Position numbers and translations under genes: made by a program
The notes under the pieces: generated by a model
Databases searched by the model: none
Seen by the model: the letters and a program-made list of their open reading frames with translations, nothing else
What the model was told of the DNA's origin: nothing
In this document: positions 1 through 6,909 of the stretch, one piece after another
How the letters are laid out: every line of letters begins with the position of its first letter
Numbering within the stretch: position 1 is the first letter of the stretch
Source: Clostridia bacterium
Lineage (GTDB): Bacteria > Bacillota > Clostridia > UMGS1810
DNA length: 33,293 nucleotides
Assembly: GCA_017621495.1 (NCBI GenBank)
Contig: JAGATB010000038.1
Coordinates: 1-33,293, forward strand
Direction of reading: 5' to 3'

Positions 1-229
1 CATACCCTACGCCGACCACAAGTGCTATTTTGGTATCTGTAATTTTCGTCTAAGCGATTTTCGGGGTCGAGCTGAATCGTTCGCAATTGCTCACTGGTGC
101 AGCTCTAAACGGGCAGGACCATAAGGGAACTGAATTAATGTCCTGCCCGTTTCCCCTCGAAAATCGCATATACTCAAAAACAGCTACCAAAAACAGCCCT
201 CTATGTCGGCTACGGGTATACTCCTTTAC
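1..229. repeat. MITE-like inverted-repeat element, copy 1 (left end cut by window edge)
   Basis: This stretch is about 90% identical to 17615-17843. The element is an imperfect palindrome: the left part (cataccctacgccgacca) is mirrored by the right end (the reverse complement of 200-229 reads gtaaaggagtatacccgtag), and inner segments around 52-66 and 155-171 also mirror each other. Its centre holds a perfect 10-bp inverted repeat, cgggcaggac/gtcctgcccg. By comparison with copy 2, about nine bases of the left terminal repeat lie outside the window. No transposase is encoded. Short reading frames across it exist on both strands but look like by-products of the palindrome. Confidence 0.75.
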
Positions 230-266
230 TCCGGACGGGGTGGTGGTTCTGTGGTTAGATATCCAT

Positions 267-363
267 TTTACTTTACCACCGCAATTACATGTAGGGAACG
301 ACGCCCTCGTCGTTCCGCACCTAGGTTGGTGCACACGGACCGTCGGGACGACGGTCCCTACAT
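267..363. repeat. Composite palindromic repeat (REP-like)
   Basis: Two hairpins lie head to head. The first has a 9-bp stem, ggaacgacg (295-303) with cgtcgttcc (308-316); the second is ggaccgtc with gacggtcc in 336-357. The pair is bounded by the inverted 9-mers atgtaggga (289-297) and tccctacat (355-363). Bases 267-317 recur, identical and inverted, at 1101-1151, and the first hairpin recurs with small changes at 18056-18077. This is a dispersed extragenic palindrome; no function is visible. Confidence 0.75.
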
Positions 364-416
364 TGATGATATAAACTCCTATTTATCTGTCCAACACAAA
401 TTTTTTCAAAAACATA

Positions 417-445
417 TTGCTAAAATCTTTAAAATGTGATATTAT
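417..445 (+). promoter_or_regulatory. Promoter of the candidate structured RNA
   Basis: A -35 TTGCTA (417-422) is separated by 17 bases from a -10 TATTAT (440-445). The -10 is preceded by TG at 437-438, an extended -10. The expected start, about 451-453, coincides with the first base of the long stem of the downstream RNA, which supports both calls. Confidence 0.55.
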
Positions 446-451
446 AATTAT

Positions 452-658
452 GCTAAACATAATCGAATAATCGGAAACATAGGAGTATTTTATAAGTATA
501 TTATACTCTTGTTTGCATACAGTATCTTTAGAATTTGATAAAAATGCAAGCTCTACAAGATACTGTATCAGATTATGTCTGTTTCCGGTTAATTATGTTT
601 AGCGACAATCGGGGTTTGCGTTTTTTATGCGTCGACTTCACGGTTGGCGCATTTTTTA
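452..658 (+). ncRNA. Candidate structured non-coding RNA, family not recognised
   Basis: The sequence folds into a well-defined architecture. Helix P1 pairs 452-463 with 592-603 (12 bp). A CGAA bulge (464-467) follows, then P1' pairs 468-479 with 580-591 (12 bp, one G-U). These close a three-way junction carrying hairpin P2 (481-488 with 503-510, 8 bp) and hairpin P3 (517-528 with 557-568, 12 perfect bp, 28-nt loop). The P3 loop segment 546-551 can pair with 511-516, directly 5' of P3, giving a 6-bp H-type pseudoknot. An intrinsic terminator follows at 627-657, giving a transcript of about 206 nt. It could be an independent small RNA or a leader controlling the gene at 689. I see no T-box, 6S or SRP hallmark, but 6S-like RNA cannot be excluded by eye. 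Confidence 0.55.
627..657 (+). terminator. Intrinsic terminator after the candidate RNA
   Basis: A 10-bp stem (627-636 with 643-652, containing two G-U pairs) with a 6-nt loop runs into six T residues. It lies 32 bases upstream of the next start codon, so it either ends the RNA or acts as an attenuator for the gene at 689. Confidence 0.65.
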
Positions 659-688
659 TACCTATTTTAGTGACAAAGGAGAATCACC

Positions 689-1057
689 ATGAACAAAAGA
701 TTTAAAATTGCCTGTATTGCTGCAGCCGTAATCGCATCTATAGCCGCAGTGCGCTATTTTTCACCTGTTCGCAGTATAGAGGTGAGGGATTTATCAAAGG
801 AAGAAATTTATGTAGGTGAACACAAAACATATATCATAGATATATCCGGCGGTGCATTTACAACCATCGGAAGCTTCCACGTGGTATCGGACAATCCCGA
901 GATAGCAGATATAGAGTTCAGAATGGCAGGTTTTAATGTAATAAGATACCCTGCGATATCAATCACCCCAAAGGCAGAAGGTACCGTGAAATTTCACATA
1001 GAAACCAAAGGCGGAAAGGTCAAATCAAACACGACTGCAATCACAGTAAGAAAATAA
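689..1057 (+). CDS. Small membrane-anchored or exported protein with Ig-like domain
   Basis: The 122-residue product begins with a basic MNKR and a hydrophobic segment (about residues 6-22, FKIACIAAAVIASIAAVRYF), an uncleaved signal anchor or signal peptide. The rest looks like one bacterial Ig-like (BIG2-type) beta domain: it contains VVSDNPEIADIEF, ITPKAEGTVKFHIETKGG and a beta-strand-rich end. That domain call rests on pattern only. An AAAGGAG ribosome binding site lies just upstream of ATG 689. No separate promoter is evident, so transcription probably reads through from the structured RNA ahead of it. No terminator follows. The gene stands alone between inverted copies of a dispersed repeat and may be accessory. 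I do not recognise a specific family. Confidence 0.6.
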   Translation: MNKRFKIACIAAAVIASIAAVRYFSPVRSIEVRDLSKEEIYVGEHKTYIIDISGGAFTTIGSFHVVSDNPEIADIEFRMAGFNVIRYPAISITPKAEGTVKFHIETKGGKVKSNTTAITVRK

Positions 1058-1100
1058 AAAGACGTATGAAAATCGGATGAGACATAATGGTGCGAATCAT

Positions 1101-1151
1101 CGGAACGACGAGGGCGTCGTTCCCTACATGTAATTGCGGTGGTAAAGTAAA
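1101..1151. repeat. Inverted copy of the 267-317 palindromic repeat
   Basis: These 51 bases are the exact reverse complement of 267-317, including the 9-bp hairpin of the repeat. With its partner it brackets the structured RNA and the Ig-like gene in opposite orientations. Confidence 0.8.
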
Positions 1152-1168
1152 TAATTGCGCTAACCCTG

Positions 1169-1216
1169 CTCTAAGCCCGGACACCCTGCCGTTGCCACGG
1201 AGTGTGTCCGGGCTTA
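1169..1216. repeat. Palindromic repeat module (13-bp stem)
   Basis: taagcccggacac (1172-1184) pairs perfectly with gtgtccgggctta (1204-1216) around a 19-nt loop. Bases 1169-1202 recur, identical and inverted, at 17891-17924. It lies directly beside the 1101-1151 repeat, so the two probably form one compound extragenic element. Confidence 0.7.
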
Positions 1217-1306
1217 AACGCAAATTACATATAGGGCGAAATGCGCTTTCGTGATGTTGATACGCTCGAACTACCAAGGATGTAAAATATATTTTAAATC
1301 ATAAAT

Positions 1307-2326
1307 CTATTCAATAGTATTAGCATGCTCCTCATATGTTTTAGTAAATATATGAGACCCATCATTTTTGCTTGAATCTGTATGATAATAGAGATATGCA
1401 TGCTTTTCAGGGTTAAGTGCAGCTTTGATTGAAGTAAGTCCCGGATTGCATATAGGTCCCGGTGTGAGTCCCTTATATTTATATGTGTTATAGGGTGAAT
1501 CCAAATTTTTGATAAAGCCTGCTATAGAGGGACCGTCGGTTACATCATACATACCGTCTGTTGCAGCATACAGCACGGAGGCATCTATCTGAAATGGCAT
1601 ACCGCTTTTTATACGGTTTTCTATAACTCCGGCTACTGTGGGTCTCTCTGTATCGATTTTTGCTTCTTTTTCTATAAGAGAGGCTTTTGTTATAATTGTA
1701 AATATGTTTTCATAACTATCTGCGTTTTCCTTGTATATGCTTTCAAAATGACTCAGCATACGTGTTATGATTTCATGTGCATCCGAATCTTTATAAAATT
1801 CATATGTGCTGGGAAACAAAAATCCCTGCAGTGCATATTTATAGTCAGCCTCCGGTATATATGAAAGAAATTCAAATTTATATTCATCCTCCAGAGCTTT
1901 AAGAAACTCTGACTTGGATACTATACCCTTATCTTCCAGCAAAGATGCCATTTGTTCTGCAGTATAACCCTCCGGGAAAGTAATGTTGATAGTTTCCCTT
2001 GCGATTTTGGGTCTGGTGAGTTTCTCTATAATTTCCGATGATGTCATACCCCTTTTTAATGTATGTGTACCGCTTGTTATGGGATTTTTAGCACTTGTTT
2101 TCACTTTAATTAAAAATGCGAATTTGGATCGGATGAGTTTATTATCTTCCAGTATACTGCCCACCTTTAGAGTAGAAGTATTATCATCAATGCTGATAAG
2201 TATCTCATCTGATGAGCCCGATATGGGAATGTTAAAAATGTCAAGTGCAGGAGGAATTATGACCAGAAGCAAAAGCACCATTATAACAGCGGTTACGCAA
2301 AGCGTAATAAGTCGTTTCTTATTCAT
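1307..2326 (-). CDS. mltG: Endolytic murein transglycosylase MltG
   Basis: A YceG-like protein of 339 residues from the preferred start. A membrane-spanning segment (about residues 5-27) anchors an extracytoplasmic domain. The catalytic signature ASLIEKEAK places the active-site glutamate at Glu219/Glu221, followed by the family segment ending in GMPFQIDASVLYA and, near the C terminus, GLTPGPICNPGLTSIKAAL, both typical of MltG. The enzyme cleaves nascent peptidoglycan strands at the membrane. An in-frame ATG at 2359 exists, but GAAAGGA lies seven bases before ATG 2326, so I chose 2326. The gene has its own promoter and no obvious terminator before the repeat region. Confidence 0.93.
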   Translation of the reverse strand: MNKKRLITLCVTAVIMVLLLLVIIPPALDIFNIPISGSSDEILISIDDNTSTLKVGSILEDNKLIRSKFAFLIKVKTSAKNPITSGTHTLKRGMTSSEIIEKLTRPKIARETINITFPEGYTAEQMASLLEDKGIVSKSEFLKALEDEYKFEFLSYIPEADYKYALQGFLFPSTYEFYKDSDAHEIITRMLSHFESIYKENADSYENIFTIITKASLIEKEAKIDTERPTVAGVIENRIKSGMPFQIDASVLYAATDGMYDVTDGPSIAGFIKNLDSPYNTYKYKGLTPGPICNPGLTSIKAALNPEKHAYLYYHTDSSKNDGSHIFTKTYEEHANTIE

Positions 2327-2382
2327 AGGTTCATCCTTTCTTTTGTTAATATTCATCATAATAATAAATTTATTATAACTAA

Positions 2383-2411
2383 GTTATACCATTTATTGGC
2401 AACAATGTCAA
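2383..2411 (-). promoter_or_regulatory. Promoter of mltG
   Basis: On the minus strand, TTGACA (2406-2411) and TATAAC (2383-2388) are separated by 17 bases. The predicted start near 2376 leaves a short leader before the mltG ribosome binding site. Confidence 0.65.
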
Positions 2412-2444
2412 TAAAATTCAATTTGTTTACACATAAATGTAATC

Positions 2445-2471
2445 AAAAAAGGCAACCTATGAAAGGCTGCC
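2445..2471 (-). terminator. Terminator of the ABC ATPase gene
   Basis: Read on the minus strand, ggcagcc pairs with ggttgcc (7 bp, one G-U) around a 7-nt loop and runs straight into TTTTTT (2450-2445). It sits about 20 bases after the stop at 2492. Confidence 0.8.
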
Positions 2472-2491
2472 CTTTGAAATCTTATTAGGAA

Positions 2492-3604
2492 TTAGTTTAA
2501 GATTACCATCTCTGTCTCTTTATCAAAGAGATGAATCTTATTGAGGTCAAGAGCAACCTTAATATCAGAATTAGCAACAGCGGTAGTTCTGGGGTTAACT
2601 CTTGCGGTATACTGAGTATCACCTATCTTCATGTAGAGATAAGTCTCAGCACCCATCATTTCTGTAACTTCTACGTGTGCACTTACTACACTTTCCATAG
2701 AAGAATCGATGAATGTCTGCTCATCGTGTAAATCTTCAGGTCTGATACCGAGGACTACTTCCTTGCCTACATAACCTGTAGCCTTAACCTTAGCGCCGAT
2801 ACCATCGGGAAGAACAATCTTCTGTCCGTCAAAGTTAAGTGCTATAGCACCGTCTTCTTCGGTGATGGAGCAATCGGTGAAGTTCATCTGGGGGCTGCCG
2901 ATGAAGCCTGCTACGAACATGTTGCAGGGTTCATTGTAAAGGTTAGCAGGTGTATCAATCTGCTGTACAAAACCGTCTTTCATAACAACGATTCTGGTAC
3001 CCATAGTCATAGCTTCTGTCTGGTCATGTGTTACATAGATGAATGTTGTCTGAAGTCTCTGGTGGAGTTTGGAGATTTCAGTTCTCATCTGAACACGAAG
3101 CTTAGCATCAAGGTTGGAGAGAGGTTCGTCCATAAGGAATACCTTAGGCTCTCTTACGATAGCACGACCGAGAGCAACACGCTGTCTCTGACCGCCGGAG
3201 AGTGCCTTCGGCTTTCTGTCGAGAAGGTGGTCGATATCAAGAATCTTAGCAGCTTCTTTAACTCTCTTAGTGATTTCTTCCTTCGGAATCTTTCTTAATT
3301 TAAGACCGAATGCCATGTTATCAAATACTGTCATGTGAGGATAGAGAGCATAGTTCTGGAAAACCATGGCGATATCTCTGTCCTTAGGAGCAACATCATT
3401 CATGAGCTTGTCGCCGATGTAAAGAGAACCTTCTGTGATCTCTTCAAGTCCGGCAATCATTCTGAGGGTGGTGGTTTTACCGCAACCGGAAGGACCAACG
3501 AAGATAATGAATTCCTTATCTGCGATGTCGATGCAGAAATCGGATACAGCTGTAACGCCGCCATCATATCTCTTGTAGATGTGCTGTAAACTTAAACTTG
3601 CCAT
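2492..3604 (-). CDS. Sugar-type ABC transporter ATP-binding protein (MsmK/UgpC/MalK family)
   Basis: A 370-residue ATPase with an ABC domain and a C-terminal TOBE/OB regulatory domain. Visible motifs: Walker A GPSGCGKT (37-44), Q-loop VFQNYALYPHMTV, signature LSGGQ (135-139), Walker B FLMDEP with Glu160, D-loop NLD, and switch histidine His193 in THDQTEAM. The C-terminal half contains GIRPEDLHDE, typical of carbohydrate-importer ATPases. No permease or binding-protein gene is adjacent and the gene has its own promoter and terminator, so it is monocistronic. In several Bacillota a single MsmK-type ATPase energises multiple sugar importers; that role is inferred here. The ATG is preceded by AGGAGGT. 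Confidence 0.92.
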   Translation of the reverse strand: MASLSLQHIYKRYDGGVTAVSDFCIDIADKEFIIFVGPSGCGKTTTLRMIAGLEEITEGSLYIGDKLMNDVAPKDRDIAMVFQNYALYPHMTVFDNMAFGLKLRKIPKEEITKRVKEAAKILDIDHLLDRKPKALSGGQRQRVALGRAIVREPKVFLMDEPLSNLDAKLRVQMRTEISKLHQRLQTTFIYVTHDQTEAMTMGTRIVVMKDGFVQQIDTPANLYNEPCNMFVAGFIGSPQMNFTDCSITEEDGAIALNFDGQKIVLPDGIGAKVKATGYVGKEVVLGIRPEDLHDEQTFIDSSMESVVSAHVEVTEMMGAETYLYMKIGDTQYTARVNPRTTAVANSDIKVALDLNKIHLFDKETEMVILN

Positions 3605-3924
3605 ATTATAATTACCTCCTAAGCATATCTATACAGTTTTATTGTAATAGTATTCTAACATATTTTTTAAAAACTTCCAATGGTTAATTTGACAAAATAA
3701 ATCGCCCAAAATATACAGATTGCATAAAAGAAAATGCAAAAATCTTCAAAAAAGAATGTTTTAAAAATCTAATTATTGTTTTTGCACAATTTAAAACTTC
3801 TTTTTTGTAAAATTGTATTATAAAATTTCTAAGCAAAAATGAGGTGGTTTTGAAAGTGTTTAAAAATTTGTTGTATGTGCACAATTTGCCTTATTTAATT
3901 TGACATTTTGTTTAGTTTTTTTCA
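3605..3924. other. AT-rich intergenic region between tex and the ABC ATPase gene
   Basis: Very AT-rich, 320 bases. It contains the promoter of the ABC ATPase gene at its left end. A perfect 8-bp inverted repeat (tgcaaaaa at 3735-3742, tttttgca at 3779-3786) lies in the middle. No convincing terminator for tex and no coding signal are visible; a 66-codon minus-strand frame here is AT-rich and lacks a good ribosome binding site. Confidence 0.5.
3652..3680 (-). promoter_or_regulatory. Promoter of the ABC ATPase gene
   Basis: On the minus strand TTGGAA (3675-3680) and TAGAAT (3652-3657) are separated by 17 bases. The start site would lie about 45 bases before the ATG at 3604, which has an AGGAGGT ribosome binding site. 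Confidence 0.55.
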
Positions 3925-6072
3925 TTAATTCGCTTGTTTTATGGATAGAGAAATACGCTTTTTATCCATATTTACGTCAATTATCTTTACCTTTATGACA
4001 TCTCCTACCTTAAGTACATCGGAGGGATGCTTGATATAGCGGTCTGCTATTTCCGAAATGTGTACAAGTCCGTCTTGGTGTACTCCTATATCTACAAATG
4101 CACCAAAGTCAATAACATTTCTTACGGTACCTGTAAGCACCATACCTTCATACAAACTCTCCATGGTGAGGATATCGGTCTTTAGTACAGGCTTTGGCAT
4201 TGAATCTCTGGGGTCTCTGTCCGGTTTCAGGAGAGAATCAATTATGTCTGTAAGTGTGGGCTTACCTATATTGTGTGCAGCAATGAATTTGTCTAAATTC
4301 ACGGATTTCAGCTTAGTTTCTATGGAGGATGAATTTCTCATGCGAATTTCATCTTCGGATATACCTGCATCTTTTAATAATGCTGCCGCGGCATCATAAG
4401 ACTCCGGGTGAACGCTCGTAGAGTCCAGGATGTTATAGGCATCGGGTATTTTAAGGAAGCCCGCACACTGCACGAATGCTTTGGGTCCAAGCTTCTCTAC
4501 CTTGAGAAGTTCTTTTCGTGATATGAATTTGCCGTTTTCTTCACGGTATTTGACTATATTCTTGGCAACTGTTTTGCTTATTCCTGCCACGTATGAAAGC
4601 AGAGGCCACGAAGCGGTATTTAAATCAACTCCCACGTTGTTTACACAGCTTTCTACTACTCCGCCCAGAGTTTCGGCAAGAGCTTTTTGGCTTACGTCAT
4701 GCTGATACTGACCTACTCCTATAGAGCCGGGCTCTATCTTCACGAGCTCGGAGAGGGGGTCCTGGGCACGTCGTGCTATAGATGCCGCGCTTCTTTGCTC
4801 TACCGTAAAGTCCGGGAATTCCTCTGTACCCAGCTTGGAAGCCGAATATACAGATGCTCCTGCTTCGTTGGTCATGATATAGTATATCTCTCTGTCAATG
4901 CCCGATATCACTTCCGATATAAACTTCTCGGATTCACCGGAGGCTGTACCGTTGCCGATAGATATGATGTCTACATGATAATCCTCTATCAGTTTTTTGA
5001 CAATCTGGGCACTTTTTGCTTTATCATGATTATCCAGAGTACAATATATAACTCCCGTCTTTAACACCTTGCCGGTATCGTCACAAACTGCCAGCTTACA
5101 GCCTGTCCTGTAGCCGGGGTCAAGACCCAGTACGGTTTTGCCCTTTATGGGGGGCTGCATCAAAAGCTGTTTTAAATTTTCACCGAAAAGCTTGATGGCG
5201 CCTTCCTCTGCTCTTTCTGTAAGAGAGTTTCGGATTTCTCTCTCTATGGAGGGTGCTATAAGTCTTTGATATGAATCCTCTATTGCCCGGGTGATTAATT
5301 CGTTGTATATTGAGTTTTTGAGAATTTCCTTTCTCAGATAGTCTATGATTAAGCTTTCTTCTATATTAAGCGAGACCTTGAGTTTTTCTTCTCTTTCGCC
5401 TCTGTCAATTGCCAGAATTCTGTGGTTTGCTATACTCTTGGCACTTTCGGAGAAGTCATAATACATGGCATATACACTGTCCTCATCTGTTGCTGCTTTG
5501 GTTGTAAGTACAGAGTGATTTAATGTGACGGAGCGGATTCTCTTTCTGTAGTCTGCATTGTCGCTGATAATTTCGGCTATGATATCCATAGCGCCGTTTA
5601 AAGCATCGTACGAGGTTTCTACGCCTTTTTCCTCATTTATATACTCCGAAGCAATCTCATCAGGATTCCCTGTCTTATCCTGCTGCAGGAGTATACGCAT
5701 AGCAAGAGGCTCCAGACCTTTCTCTTTAGCAACGGATGCACGGGTCTTTCTCTTTGGTCTGTATGGTCTGTAGATATCCTCAAGCTCGCTTAGTATTTCT
5801 GCCGCTTCAATCTTCATTTTGAGCTCATCGGTAAGGGCTCCCTGCTCATCTATGAGCTTGGTGATTTCAGCTCTCCTCTCGTCAAGTGAACGCAGATATT
5901 TTAATCTTTCATCAAGTGTACGAAGCACCTCATCATCCAGTCCGCCTGTGACTTCCTTTCTGTATCGTGCTATGAAGGGTATGGTATTACCCTCATCAAT
6001 CAGCTTCACGGTGTTATTTGCCTGTGTTTCGGATATTTTTAAATCCGATGCAAGTCTTTTAATGATATCCAT
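3925..6072 (-). CDS. tex: Tex family RNA-binding transcription accessory protein
   Basis: The 715-residue product has the length and domain order of Tex: an N-terminal helical region (MDIIKRLASDLKISETQ), a YqgF/RNase H-like central domain around VLGLDPGYRTGCKLAV, paired helix-hairpin-helix motifs near LNTASWPLLSYVAGIS and ISRKELLKVEKLGPKAF, and a C-terminal S1 domain (about residues 642-712, including GTVRNVIDFGAFVDIGVHQDG). Tex binds nucleic acid and is linked to transcription and RNA handling. Its ATG overlaps by one base the stop codon of the upstream pseudouridine synthase gene (TAATG), implying translational coupling. An AAAAGGAA site precedes the start. No terminator is seen downstream. 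Confidence 0.94.
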   Translation of the reverse strand: MDIIKRLASDLKISETQANNTVKLIDEGNTIPFIARYRKEVTGGLDDEVLRTLDERLKYLRSLDERRAEITKLIDEQGALTDELKMKIEAAEILSELEDIYRPYRPKRKTRASVAKEKGLEPLAMRILLQQDKTGNPDEIASEYINEEKGVETSYDALNGAMDIIAEIISDNADYRKRIRSVTLNHSVLTTKAATDEDSVYAMYYDFSESAKSIANHRILAIDRGEREEKLKVSLNIEESLIIDYLRKEILKNSIYNELITRAIEDSYQRLIAPSIEREIRNSLTERAEEGAIKLFGENLKQLLMQPPIKGKTVLGLDPGYRTGCKLAVCDDTGKVLKTGVIYCTLDNHDKAKSAQIVKKLIEDYHVDIISIGNGTASGESEKFISEVISGIDREIYYIMTNEAGASVYSASKLGTEEFPDFTVEQRSAASIARRAQDPLSELVKIEPGSIGVGQYQHDVSQKALAETLGGVVESCVNNVGVDLNTASWPLLSYVAGISKTVAKNIVKYREENGKFISRKELLKVEKLGPKAFVQCAGFLKIPDAYNILDSTSVHPESYDAAAALLKDAGISEDEIRMRNSSSIETKLKSVNLDKFIAAHNIGKPTLTDIIDSLLKPDRDPRDSMPKPVLKTDILTMESLYEGMVLTGTVRNVIDFGAFVDIGVHQDGLVHISEIADRYIKHPSDVLKVGDVIKVKIIDVNMDKKRISLSIKQAN

Positions 6073-6779
6073 TATTCCTTTTCCTCCAATAATATTACTT
6101 CTTCCTCTGTAAGTTCTCTTATCTGTCCTGTATTTAGTGAAGAATCAAGCCGGAGAGCACCCATTTTAATTCTTTTTAAATATATAACCTTGTTACCTAC
6201 CGCTTCCATCATGCGCTTTACCTGATGAAATTTACCTTCTTTAATAGTCAGCAGACATTCATCCGGATTTTCACATATTTCCAGAACTGCAGGCATAGTC
6301 TTGTAACCGTCATCCAGAACCACACCGTTTTTAAATTCTTCGGCATCAGTTTGTTTAAGGGGCACTGCAGTGCGAACATAGTAGGTCTTGTCCACATGGC
6401 TTTTAGGTGAGAGCACTCTGTGTGTGAGGTCACCGTCGTTGGTAAGTATGAGTAATCCCTCGGTGTCTATATCCAGTCTGCCTACCGGGAATACCTCAAA
6501 ATGTGCGTACTCCTTAGGTACAAGCTCTGTTACCACCGGCAGGCGCTTATCATATACCGCACTTACATAGCCTTGGGGCTTGTTGAGCATGAGATAAATG
6601 TATTTTTTGTAAATAACAGGGGTGTCACCTATCATGATGTGGTCATGTTCTTCATTTATGTGCAGGGCAGGGTCCTTTGACGGCTTGCCGTTTACGGTCA
6701 CAATACCGCTTTTAAGAAGCTGTTTTATGTCTTTACGGCTCCCCTTGCCGCTGTTTGAAAGAAATTTGTCTAAACGCAT
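6072..6779 (-). CDS. rRNA pseudouridine synthase, RsuA/RluB family
   Basis: A 235-residue protein with an N-terminal S4 RNA-binding domain (MRLDKFLSNSGKGSRKD) followed by the pseudouridine synthase fold. The catalytic motif GRLDIDTEGLL places the nucleophilic aspartate at Asp103, and KEGKFHQVKRMMEAVGNKV is the second conserved family block. The target is probably a ribosomal RNA uridine; whether it is RsuA (16S) or RluB (23S) cannot be decided from motifs. It is the first gene of a two-gene unit with tex (one-base overlap). GGAGG (6784-6788) precedes the ATG, and a TTGACA/TATAAT promoter lies upstream. Confidence 0.92.
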   Translation of the reverse strand: MRLDKFLSNSGKGSRKDIKQLLKSGIVTVNGKPSKDPALHINEEHDHIMIGDTPVIYKKYIYLMLNKPQGYVSAVYDKRLPVVTELVPKEYAHFEVFPVGRLDIDTEGLLILTNDGDLTHRVLSPKSHVDKTYYVRTAVPLKQTDAEEFKNGVVLDDGYKTMPAVLEICENPDECLLTIKEGKFHQVKRMMEAVGNKVIYLKRIKMGALRLDSSLNTGQIRELTEEEVILLEEKE

Positions 6780-6810
6780 ATATTCCTCCGAAAGATGCTT
6801 ATTTATAACT

Positions 6811-6840
6811 ATTATATATGTAAAATAGGTAACTTGTCAA
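6811..6840 (-). promoter_or_regulatory. Promoter of the pseudouridine synthase-tex unit
   Basis: On the minus strand a consensus TTGACA (6835-6840) and a consensus TATAAT (6811-6816) are separated by 18 bases. It stands back to back with the protease promoter. Confidence 0.7.
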
Positions 6841-6847
6841 ATATTTG

Positions 6848-6876
6848 TTGCGAAAGAAAAAAATTTGTGATAAAAT
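6848..6876 (+). promoter_or_regulatory. Promoter of the S8 protease gene
   Basis: TTGCGA (6848-6853), a 17-base spacer ending in TGA (extended -10), and TAAAAT (6871-6876). The start would fall about 30 bases before the GTG start codon. Confidence 0.6.
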
Positions 6877-6909
6877 ATAAACTGAAAAATTATGTAAGGA
6901 GAAATCAAC

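Noticed and set aside
50..439. Open frames of 78-95 codons on both strands in the leftmost repeat block
   Set aside because: They lie across palindromic repeats that recur at 17.6-17.9 kb, where similar frames appear; no ribosome binding site or recognisable protein family. They reflect the repeats, not genes.
452..658. Known riboswitch or T-box controlling the gene at 689
   Set aside because: No T-box consensus or recognised aptamer signature is visible, and the terminator stem does not overlap the main helices, so a classical switching platform is not evident. Left open as a leader or independent RNA.
886..897. parS-like ttccacgtggta inside the Ig-like gene
   Set aside because: Only the central CCACGTGG and adjacent bases match; the outer palindrome arms differ, unlike the two perfect sites at 18.2 kb.
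3684..3884. 66-codon minus-strand frame in the tex-ABC spacer
   Set aside because: Extremely AT-rich composition, no good ribosome binding site, no recognisable motif; it overlaps nothing that suggests a gene.
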